Assembly (NCBI GenBank): GCA_021613335.1
Contig: JAJTWR010000263.1
Coordinates: 623,501-687,500, forward strand
DNA length: 64,000 bases
Direction of reading: 5' to 3'
DNA from: Whitmania pigra
Lineage: Eukaryota > Annelida > Clitellata > Hirudinida > Haemopidae
Shown piece after piece: positions 11,254 through 34,715 of the stretch. The translations under genes were made by a program, and so were the position numbers. Every line of letters begins with the position of its first letter. The first letter of the stretch is position 1. The notes under the pieces are model-generated. The model was not told the origin of the DNA and ran no database searches. It saw nothing but the letters and a program-made list of their open reading frames with translations.

Positions 11254-13138
11254 ATGAAGTTCCTCATCAGTGCTTTGTTTCTTACTGCTTTCCTCAACTC
11301 CATCATCTCAGGTGGCTTTTGTTAAGTGAATTGAAGCATTGAAATTTAAAAAAAAATTGCGTTTTAGATTAATTTTGAAATAAACTTTTAACTTCTATCA
11401 ATTATTTTATAGATTCCTATTATCACATTTATGCTTGAATGACTTTAATTTGTAAAAATTCATTTCAGCTGGCCTTCTGGATGTTAACGTCAAAGGTTGG
11501 ACGGAAATACTTTTTATATTTAAAATGTGTAACAGCTCGATGCGATTGAATTTATTTACATGTTATTGATATTTCTAACGTGGAATTTTAAATTTTTCAG
11601 TGAAGCTTGGCTTGGACAAGAAGAAACGTAAAACTATCACCAATTGATATCAAACAATCATTACAAGTGAAATTAATTAATATTAATTATTTTCAACTCA
11701 CCTAGATTTGAAAGTGCTCAACGATGCAGGTAATATCGAGAAATACCTGCTCAAAATAATGAATAGTGCAAAACCTTTAAAATTTGTGCATTTACGAATT
11801 ACGGGGCATTTAAAAATTTAATTGACTAAAAATATTTATTTCACTTTTCATGAATGTTTTTAAGATAGTGTATCAACTTAATAAGCATAAAATATTTTAT
11901 GGCTTTAGTGAAATAATCTTTAGAGGGAGGTACGAAAATATGATATCTTAATCATCATATTAAAAGAAATTAATATGATAATATTCTCAAATATCGTCTA
12001 AATTTTATCCCGTTAGTAAATGAACTACTGCACAAAAGTAAGAATTAACTATTAATATTTTAAAGTCTTTATTGAAGTTGCTATTAAAAATTATTTCCAA
12101 TATTTACTGCCTGAGTTACTTGCAACTTAGAACTTAAGTGACCTTTTTTTCAGTACTTCCAAATGAAGACTTAGGACATGCTGAAGGTTTTTATAATTAT
12201 ATCTCAATAATAATTAACAATATTATTCAACAAAATTTATGAAGAAGAATCGCAATAATAAAAATATTTAATTTCACTTGTTGAATTCATGAATTACCAC
12301 CATATTATACATGTTACATATATATATTATACAACATAAAATACATACTTGCATTCCCTTTTTGTAGGCAGTGCGGAGACTATGATAGAACAGAGTAAGC
12401 TTTTAGGAACTTATAGAAATTATATAATTGTTTAAATGTTTGTATCTGAAATTTTTGTAACTAAGTCCAAGTTTATAAATAAGTAATTATTATTGTTTCT
12501 TATTTACGTTTTTCATTTTATAATTTATATTAAATGTTTTCAGGTTTTCAGAACTCTGGACTTGGACCAAATGTTAATTACTAAAATCAATTATTTATTA
12601 ATTTTTTAATAAATCTTATTTGAAATTAAATGTTGCTAAATTCAAAACACTTCGTTCTTTCATTTTCCATGAAAATTAATTGCGTAATATTTCTTTACAA
12701 TAAAATTATTTTTGCAGGAAACTTCGTGGATCTAAAAGGTTAATTTTTGAGTACAAATTTGTAACATTAATTTCAAAAATATTTAAATGCCATTAAATTG
12801 TTATTATTTTACTTCAGTCGTCTTGCCAGGCGTTGAAGAGCTGGCGAGATCTTCATTGCTGATAAATTATTATTTATTGAATAATGTATTCAAATAAATA
12901 TTTTATTAATTAATTTACTTAAATAAATAATTTAGAGTTGTTAAAAATATTTCTAGCTGAATAAATATTATAAGTTGACTAAAAATATCATTCTTGAGTT
13001 AAATTTATTTCTTTAGTTCAGACAACTCTGCATCCACTGGTAGCGATGACGACGATGATAAAGGAATTAAACATTTAGCATTAAAATTTCAAAAATCATA
13101 AAAACTTTTGAAGAAAATGAACAGTGAGATAAAATAAA
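11254..13138 (+). CDS. Micro-exon secreted-peptide gene A
   Basis: Exon 1 (11254-11311) encodes a signal peptide, MKFLISALFLTAFLNSIIS. Predicted exons then follow, all phase 1-1 between AG and GT: 11469-11495 (27 nt, AGLLDVNVK), 11601-11627 (27, VKLGLDKKK), 11706-11729 (24, LKVLNDA), perhaps 11924-11929 (6), 12017-12037 (21, NELLHK), 12154-12186 (33, LPNEDLGHAE), 12368-12394 (27, SAETMIEQ), 12718-12738 (21, NFVDLK). Three ends are possible: 12544-12584 (FQNSGLGPNVNY, stop), 12818-12897 (VVLPGVEELARS and on, stop) and 13022-13101 (NSASTGSDDDDDKGIKHLAL and on, stop), with AATAAA at 13133. The route to 12584 gives 85 aa; the route through 12738 to the acidic end gives 105 aa. The mature part has no cysteine. 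Likely secreted; function unknown. The design recalls flatworm micro-exon genes, but I see no sequence match. Confidence 0.6.
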
Positions 13139-13640
13139 CTCTGCAAGTTGTTGCCCTTCAAAATTTTGTTTTTAATTAGAGACAGCAAAAGTTGAAAATT
13201 AAATTTATTTTGGTCCAAAAAATGAAGACATTTGCTCATAAAACTCTTAGCTTTCTCAAAAGAACTTTTCTGAAAAATCGTTTGTTTTTTCGTTATAACA
13301 CTTCAGTTATTACTCGTACAAAGCTTATTTATTCTGTCATTATTGCATATATCCAAATGGCCTTTGTTTCTTGTTATTAATTAATTAAAATGTAATTACT
13401 TATTATTGTTAATAACCACACATATAGATCACAACCTAATTAAAATAACCAGGGACGCTCAAAATCCTAAGATAGCGTCATTCACCTGTTTAAAATTAGC
13501 ATATTTATGTTATTTTGAATTTATATTACCAAAATCTGTCAAAGCAGAAATTATTATAATAGTAGCAACCAATAATAACAGTGATGAACTAAAAATATCA
13601 GTTATATTGTCGTGTCCTTACCCGTGATGTTGACAATTGT
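13139..13640 (+). repeat. 3' flank shared by genes A and B
   Basis: The segment from about 13155 to 13505 is nearly identical to 20742-21095 downstream of gene B, with small indels. Together with the shared promoters this shows the duplicated unit ran from about 11.12 to 13.5 kb (A) and 19.37 to 21.1 kb (B). Open frames at 13192 and 20775 are the same sequence in both copies but have no motif. I see nothing else here. Confidence 0.7.
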
Positions 13641-14249
13641 GCCGAAAACTGGCACATATTTTATGATAATGAATCAAGCTCCTTAAACCAGTGTAACCGT
13701 TATTATGAATATAATAGAATTTGACTTTGAAATCGGCGGAGACTTATGATTTACAAATCGACGGTGCCCGCGATATTATTCAGCTTGGCTCGACCTAACT
13801 TCAAATCGACTGGCTGCTGTCGGCTCGGCTCGACGGCTCCCAGGTCTATCACCAAGTATCTAATTAATCTGAAATTTAACCTGAAATCAATAGCTAACGT
13901 CTTTCAGACACTTCGCACGTTTTTGAGGCAGTCTTGAAAACTTTTGTCATCTTTTGAATCTTTATTGTTAGTAAATTTGTAATTTAACCAGTAGTTTAAT
14001 ACTTTATCAGTCCTGGCGAAGATGTCGAGTAGTCCTGTGTTCATGGCAATACAGCTTTACAGTAAATAATATCTTTACAGTAAATTATTATAATATCTTA
14101 TTTAATACATTACATAATATTTTTAATAACCAAAATCCATCAATGTTAAAATGTTATACTGCATGTTACATCTATAGATTAAAGTCCAATTTAAAAGAAA
14201 TAAATACGCCAAAATAAATATTTAGAATGTTTATAATAATAATAATAAT
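13641..14249. other. Non-coding stretch between gene A and a LINE cluster
   Basis: No gene or repeat was recognised. An AAT run near 14234-14252 marks the 3' end of the minus-strand LINE. Confidence 0.4.
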
Positions 14250-16290
14250 AATTAATTTATAAAGCGCCATGTGCATAGCGTCAGAGGCGCCTTGTGTCTT
14301 CGCTGTCCCATGAAGTCTTGAAGAGGTGGGTCTTCAGGTGGCGCTTGAAGAGCTCCAGGGATGGCTGGGCTTTGACGGTGGAAGAGAGTCTGTTCCAGAC
14401 AGCTGGAGAGGCGATGATCTATGTACCGGTTGGTGAAGTTGAGTGGCTGACGATGAGCGAAGACCAGGTGTTTGGCGGCGATCTAGTAGATGATGGAGAT
14501 AAGGTGGGGTGGATGTTGCTAGACTGTGATATGTCATGAGGGCAATTTTGAAAGTGATACGACTATGGATCGGCAACCACTGCAATTTCTTCAGACGGTC
14601 CATGCTATTGAGGAGGGTTGAGGAGAACAAGCTTGGCAAGCTTATTTTGGACGCGTTGCAAGGATTGAATTAAAGAAGCAGATGTGCCATAAAGAAGAGA
14701 GTTACAATAGTCTAGGCGAGAGAGAACAAGGCAGCGTGCAAGGGCGGAAGTTATATCAACGGAAAGTAGCGGACGGATGTGCCGGATAGCCCATATGAGA
14801 TGATTGCATGATTTGATAATAGAAGCGGAATGTTCTTTAAAGGTGAGGTGTGAATCAAAAATAACACCGAGGATCTTGAGGGTAGTAGAGGAAGGAAGGA
14901 GGGTGCCAGCGATGCTTATAGAAAGAGGAGGCGACAGTTTTCAGGCGAGCGGGTGTGCCAATGAACATAATTTCAGATTTCTGAGGATTCAGTTGGAGAA
15001 GGCTAACGAGATGATAATCATTGATGGCGTCCGTGCACTTCCGCAAATTCTCGAGTTGATCCGAGATGTTATGGCTGGAAAGAATAGAGCAAAGACTTGT
15101 GTCATCGGCGTATTGATGGAAGGATACGTTGAAGTTAAGAATAATGTTAGACAAAGATGAAGTATAGGTTGTGAAAAGCAAAGGTCCCAAGACAGAGCCT
15201 TGAGGAACACCGGCAAGTAGTTCAACTGGAGGGGAGGAGTGATCGCCTAGTTTTACATATTGGGTTCTTTTGGAAAGGTAAGATTGTAGCCAGGAGAGTG
15301 CAGAGACATCGATTCCAAAGTCAGACTGAAGTTCTTCCAACAATATCTGGTGGTTTGTGGTATCAAAAGCAGCCGAGAGTCCGACCATCATAGCGCAATT
15401 GCCCTTGCCACAGATGTCGGGGAGATTGTTGAAGATGTGTGAAAGGGCTGTTTCAGTAGAGAAACCAAGTCTGTAGGCAGATTGGAGAGAAGAGAAGTTA
15501 GAGGATGCTGTGATATGAGGTCGAATTCTGGAGAGAATGAGTTTTTCTAGCAGTTTTGACATAGTAGAAAGGTTAGAGATGGATCTGTAATTGGTAGGCA
15601 AGCTTGGATTGAGGCTTGGCTTTTTTAGAAGGGGAAGGACTTGGGCCCTCTTGAAAAGTGATAGTACTGAAAGAAAGTTTGCTAATTTAGAGAGGATTGG
15701 GAATAGAATTAGAGGGAATTTCTTGAGAAGAGGAGTGGGGAGAGTATCGAGAGGTGATGACTTGTTGGGCAGTGAGCTAATAACATTGAGAAACTCTTCC
15801 GAAAACACAGGCTTTAGGACTAAGATAGGGGTGCCTGAGAATTGGCTGGAAAAGATGAGATGGTTGATGAGGTGAGGGTGTTTGCGATTGATTCTTGGAT
15901 TTTGGTAATCTTCGAGATGAAAAAAGAATTAAAAAAATTGACCAGGTTTGAGCACTCATCGTCGGTATAATATTGAGGAGGACGGCTGTGAAGCAGTTTG
16001 TGAAGAGAGCGCCACATGGAACGGGGGTTTACATCTGACTTGAGTTCTCCCTTGATGGAGGAGGCCCTAGAGTTTAGGATGGCTGTTTCCTTAGGGGACT
16101 TGTAGAGTTGCCTGGCGACGTCATTGCGTTGACAAATATAGCGACGTTCCAAACGCCGGCAAGCTTTCTTTACCTCGACTGCTTCATGAGAGAGCTGGTA
16201 ATTAGGTTGGTGACCGACTCGAATGGAAAACTTCCTGATTGGGGCGTGTCTGTCGAAGAGCTCCTCTAGAGGTTTATGAACCTTATACAT
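14235..16290 (-). mobile_element. LINE 1 of cluster: non-LTR reverse transcriptase, 5' truncated
   Basis: Minus-strand frames in order: 16290-15820 (PLEELFDRHAPIRKF, linker after the endonuclease), 15808-14855 (reverse transcriptase with LLKKPSLNPSLPTNYRSISN, LQSAYRLGFSTETALS, GVPQGSVLGPLLF and the catalytic YADD in FHQYADDTSLC) and 14639-14334 (C-terminal region, LQWLPIHSRITFKIAL). Frameshifts separate the frames and the endonuclease is absent. The 3' end reads GCGCTATGCACATGGCGCTT, then TTA repeats at 14252-14234. Dead copy. CR1/L2-like by these motifs; exact clade not settled. Confidence 0.8.
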
Positions 16291-18400
16291 CCTTTTATTA
16301 GTTCATTATTGTTACTGTTTGTATTATTATTTATATAATGACGTATGCGATAAATTATGCCAATATTTTTAGAAATCTTTGCCGCTATATACTGAATATG
16401 TTGCTTGAATGAGAGATGTTGGTCTATAATGACTCCAAGAAATTTACATGTTTCGACACGAGAAGTAACGGAATTACTAATATAAATGTTACAATCATCC
16501 ATGGGGAATTTCTTCCTTGCTTTTGCTTTATGGAAAAACATATATACGGTTTTTTTAATGTTGAGAGACAAGAGGTTTGCCCTGAACCATTCTGCCAACT
16601 TTTCAAGCTCAGTATTCATGGTAGAGGAGAGTTCAGCAATATTATTTCCAGACAGAAAAACGTTTGTGTCGTCTGCGAACAGTAAGTACTCAAGACGATC
16701 AAAGCGCAAGTCATTGATGGTGACCCGTCATAACAGCCCGGCGTCAAAATTTTCGAAATATATGGATTGGCCGATAATTAGCGATGTTTTCCTTGGAGTC
16801 TGATTCATGCAGCGGAATAACTTTGGCAATTTTTAAGTCATCGGGGAAGATACCGAAGGAGAACGAGCAGTTGACAAGTGCAGCAATGATATGGGCAATC
16901 TTAGAAACGCCTTCCTCCGCATGCATTCTAATGAGCGAAGAAAGTAATCTGCTGTAATTAAGAACACCAGCATTGAACGAGAAGTAGATGGAAAGATGAT
17001 CCGAAATGTCGTCTACTATAATTTTTGAAAAACTGTTTCTGTCAAATACGTTCATGAAGATGTTATCGATAACGGTCGCGCTCTTTGATGTTATTCTTGT
17101 TGGTTGATCTATTTTAGGATGCAGGCAATGACTTGACAATGTCGTCAAGAACTCCTGTACCGAGGTGGAATCCCTTGTTACGTCCAAATTGAAGTCTCCT
17201 AACAATACGCAATCTCCATTTTTCATGATCTTATCAAGCATGACCTTGAGTTCCTCATTAAATAGTTGCAAGTTGCTTTTAGGTGGTCGATATATCACAC
17301 CGAGTGTTATCGTATTGTTGCATAACTTTAAATTTACAAACATGTTTTCAAGGGTCGCAGCAGTAAAATAATATTTTATTGAAGAAAACACAATATCCTG
17401 ATGAATGAAAATTCCAACTCTTCCACCTCTCTTTTCAGATCAACTTATTGCAACAAACGAGTAGCCATGGATACAAATGGAGCCACAATTGCCATCATTC
17501 AACCAAGTTTCAGTAACTGCAATTATTTTGGTTTTTATCCTATTATTCAGTGTAATGATGTCGTGTATTTTGTTAGGTAAGCTTCTACAATTTATGTGGA
17601 GAAATGAGATATTATTTGAAAGTTTTGGCAGCCCAGTAAATTCTTCAGGTGTTATGTATGAATGTGAGAATTCCTTATTCACAAAATTATAATCTGGATC
17701 AATCTCTTCTAATTGAAAAATGGAACGGGCCTCGAAGATTCAGTTCTTTTGAGATGCACTAAGCCGCTCCATGTCCAAACTGCTGCAATTTTTTTTCCCT
17801 AAGCAGTTTCCTTCCCTTTGCGAATATCTCAGAGTTTCTCTTTGTGAGATGTTCGTTGATGAAGATTTGTGAGTTGCCGCGTGTTTCACGTAGTGCTTTT
17901 TTTGCTGCGTAAACCTTATCTTGGACTCCTTTACCCGAGAATGTCACAACGATAGTACGGGGACCCTTACTGGCAGATATTCTATAACAATTGACGATAT
18001 CATTGCTTGTGACGTCAAGTTTCATACGTGACCTGCAACAGTCTATTACAGCACGGGTTGTGCCCTGTCTAGGTGACCTGAGTACAACCCCTCCAGCGTC
18101 CTCAGAAGTCGATGCTGCCTCAGCATATGATGTTTCAGGTAACCCATATATCATGAGGTTATTTGATCTGGATTGCATTTCTAGATTGTCAACCCCGATT
18201 TTTAGACTTCGGTTTTCTTCAACTATTTTGTTGAAACCTTCTGTCACATTTCTGACAGCCTCGGAAACCAGATTTGCAACTTCCTGTTTAATGATTTCTC
18301 TCATCATTTTTTCGATATTGGGCATTAATTTTGCTTTCACTTTTTCAGCAAATTCATCGCTGTCTACAGCAGACTCCTAGCTTTTCGCAGGTTTGCGAGA
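16266..18400 (-). mobile_element. LINE 2 of cluster: ORF1, endonuclease and broken reverse transcriptase
   Basis: Minus-strand frames: 18340-17759 is an ORF1-like protein with a coiled coil and NNLMIYGLPET; 17682-17440 opens the endonuclease (FLHINCRSLPNKIHDI, AVTETWLNDGNC); 17391-16744 continues it (VIYRPPKSN, LLGDFNLDV, DDISDHLSI) and enters the reverse transcriptase at ENIANYRPI. A large internal deletion then joins 16709-16266, which starts at LFADDTNVF and runs through CKFLGVIIDQHLSFKQHI. So most of the polymerase palm is missing. LINE 1 abuts at about 16266-16290. Confidence 0.8.
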
Positions 18401-18827
18401 CATTTTGTCAGATTAGGATTGGTTCGTAGTCGGTATTGAGTCCAAGTTCAGAATCAAACCAAACAACAAAATTTAGAAATAAACTCACCAATATACACAG
18501 CAAAAGAAGACAAATCCAACCGTATGTTTTGTTTATCGAGTTTAGTACTATAAACTGTGTTATTTTAAGTTAAGGCTCGAGAATATTACTGACACGTTCG
18601 CACGCGGGACCTCCGTTCTTATAATGAGACACTAGAGGAAATGATTCATTTTGAATAAATAGAAATAAACTTTGTGTAAGCAGAACAATGATCATCATTT
18701 GCACAATCATTTATCACAGAAAACCAATCACATGAACTAAGTAAAATCTGAAACTTATTTTTACAATGAGGTGACAAGAATGTTAAGCAATACTAAATCA
18801 ATTATTTATGAAATGTTATCAGAAACA

Positions 18828-19060
18828 AAAAACCCTCCTCCTCTGTTATTAATTGAACACTTAGAAACAAAATTATAATCTTTGATAGATACAGAATTTT
18901 CATTGTTTTTATTTAACCAAGTTTCAGTTAAGGCAATTATATTAGCACCACATTGTTCTATGAGCATTTGAATATCCAGCAATTTATTTATTATCTATCA
19001 GATGGTTAAACAACTTTTCATTACAATCAAATTCGAACATTTTGGAGAAAGCTGTCATTT
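18828..19060 (-). mobile_element. Third LINE endonuclease fragment
   Basis: The minus strand encodes an endonuclease piece around ALTETWLNKN, homologous to LINE 2 near 17500. Short and isolated. Confidence 0.5.
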
Positions 19061-19436
19061 CTCCACATATGACGTGTAAAGAAAATTGCCAGTTTAACTT
19101 AAAATTTTGTTAATTTTTTTATATTGAATTTTTCGTGAATGTTTACGGAAGTGCATCTAGTAACTTGTACCTGTCAACAAGTGTCGTGTTGCGGATTTCG
19201 GTGTTGAGGTTTAAAAGGTGATAAAAGTTCTCCTCATACTTGTTTGTCTTAAATTCAATTACTTTACTGTCGTTTGTTGATGGGTTTTACCATTTTGTTC
19301 TTTGTGTATTAATTCAGACACATTTGTACAGTTTCATTAAAATTTAAGAGGTTCTGATGTAGAGAGACTATTGCACAATTGATTGAATAAAATCAAATAT
19401 TTTCATTAAAATAGCATCTTCATTGTTTACAAAGCT

Positions 19437-19443
19437 TATAAAA
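19437..19443 (+). promoter_or_regulatory. TATA box of micro-exon gene B
   Basis: TATAAAA, 49 nt before the ATG at 19492, in the same upstream context as gene A (from about 19365). Confidence 0.6.
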
Positions 19444-19491
19444 TCTGCCTTGCAACCGACTTGTTTCAGAGTTGAACAAATAACCTCGAAA

Positions 19492-20657
19492 ATGAAGTTC
19501 CTCATCAGTGCTTTCTTTCTTACTGCTTTCCTCATCTCCATCATCTCAGGTGGCTTTCGTTAAGTGAATTTCAAGTCTTATAAAATAGTACTTTATCTTA
19601 TAAAATAGTAATTTATCATTTTATTAAATTATGTTTTAGATTAATTTTGAAATAAACTTACAAATTCTATCAATCACTTTATAGATTCATATTTTCATAT
19701 TCATACTTGAATAACTTTAATTTGCATTTATTCATTTCAGCTGGCCTTCTGGATTTTGGCGGTAATAATAATGATAATAATAGTAGTAATAATAATAATA
19801 ATAATCTCAATATTAATTAATAATATTAACCAACAAAATTTATGAATAATAAACGCAATAATAAAAATATTCAATTTCACTTGTTGAATTCATGAATTAC
19901 CATCATATTACATAAGTTACATAAACATTATACGATATAAAATACAAACTTGCATTCTCTTACTTCTTTTTGTAGCCGGCGCGAAGAATATGATCGAAAA
20001 GAGTAAGCTTTTACGAAATTATAGAAATTATATAATTATTTCAATTTGAAATTTTTATAAGTACAAGTGTATGAATAAGTAATTATTATTGTTGATTATT
20101 TACGTTTTTAATTTTCATAATTTCTATTAAATGTTTTTAGGATTTCTGAACTCAGGGCTTGGACCAAATGTTAATTCCTAAAATCAACTAATTATTAATG
20201 TTTTTAATAAATTTTATTTTAAATTAAATGTTATTAAATTCAAAATACTCCGTACTTTCATTTCCCATGAAAATTAATTGCTTAATATTTATTCATAATA
20301 AAATTACATTTGCAGGTAACTTGGTGGAAATCATGAAAACCCATTTTTGAGTACAATTGTTAAATTTGTAACATTAAATTAAAAGATATTTAAATACTAT
20401 TAAATCGCTATTTTTTTCATTTCAGTCGCTTTGTCAAGCATTGAAGAGCTGGCGAGATCTCCATTGTTGATAAATTATTATTTATTAATTTATGTAATTA
20501 AATAATTTAGAATTGTTGGCTCCAATGTATCCTCTAGTCTTGCGTTAAATTTATTGCTTTGTTTGGCTCAGATAACTCCGCATCATATGCCACTGATAGC
20601 GGTTACGACGATGATAAAGGAATTAAACATTTAGCATTAAAATTTCAAAAATCATAA
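19492..20657 (+). CDS. Micro-exon secreted-peptide gene B
   Basis: A tandem relative of gene A. Predicted exons: 19492-19549 (signal peptide MKFLISAFFLTAFLISIIS), 19741-19761 (21 nt, AGLLDFG), 19976-20002 (27 nt, AGAKNMIEK), then possible ends 20141-20181 (FLNSGLGPNVNS, stop), 20426 onward (ALSSIEELARSPLL and on, stop) or 20572-20657 (NSASYATDSGYDDDKGIKHL and on, stop). The shortest route is 48 aa; the acidic route is 63 aa. The central exons of gene A (11601-12186) are missing; an AAT microsatellite at 19764-19806 marks the place. The counterpart of A exon 12718-12738 (near 20317) has lost its donor GT. All kept exons remain phase 1-1. Two of 19 signal-peptide residues differ from A. It may still make a short secreted peptide; function unknown. 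Confidence 0.55.
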
Positions 20658-21290
20658 ATGTTTAAATATTTTTAGTATTTAGATGCTAATAAATGTCGAA
20701 TAAATGTTGCTATTACGTTTCAATAGGAGAACTTCGTATCATCGCATTTTGTTTTTAATTAGAGACAGCAAAAATTGAAAATTAAATTTATTTTGGTCCA
20801 AAAAATGAAGACATTTGCTCATAAAACTCTTAGTTTCCTCAAAAGAACTTTTATCACATTTCTGAAAAATTGTTTGTTTATTTTTCGTTATAACACTTCA
20901 GTTATTACTCGTACAAAGCTTATTTATTCTGTCATTATTGCATATATCCTTTGTTTTTTGTTATTAATTAATTAAAGAGCTATTTATTATATATTACCTA
21001 TTTCTGTTAATAACCACACATATAGATCACAACCTAATTATAAAAAAACAGACACACAAAATCCTAAAATAGCGTCGTTCACCTGTTTAGAATTAGCATG
21101 GATGAAGCAAATGCATGATGCCTGCCTGAGATGCATGAGGTGCATGCAAGTCCAAACATGTCCGTAACGAGCCCTCATTCATCTGGACTCCTCCACATTG
21201 CGATGTGTCCAAATTGAGACGCTAATTTGCTTTTATAAATAATTAAATATTTTAAAATTCATTTCAAGTCAACACAGGAAGGTGCTTCTA
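20658..21290. other. Duplicated 3' flank of gene B, then intergenic DNA
   Basis: 20742-21095 repeats the flank of gene A. From 21100 to 21290 I see nothing apart from the presumed upstream region of the receptor gene. Confidence 0.5.

Positions 21291-34715
<13,425 letters not shown>

Noticed and set aside
11254..20657. Idea that the acidic-tail genes are hirudin-like
   Set aside because: The acidic C-terminus recalls hirudin tails, but the predicted mature peptides have no cysteine and no other matching feature.
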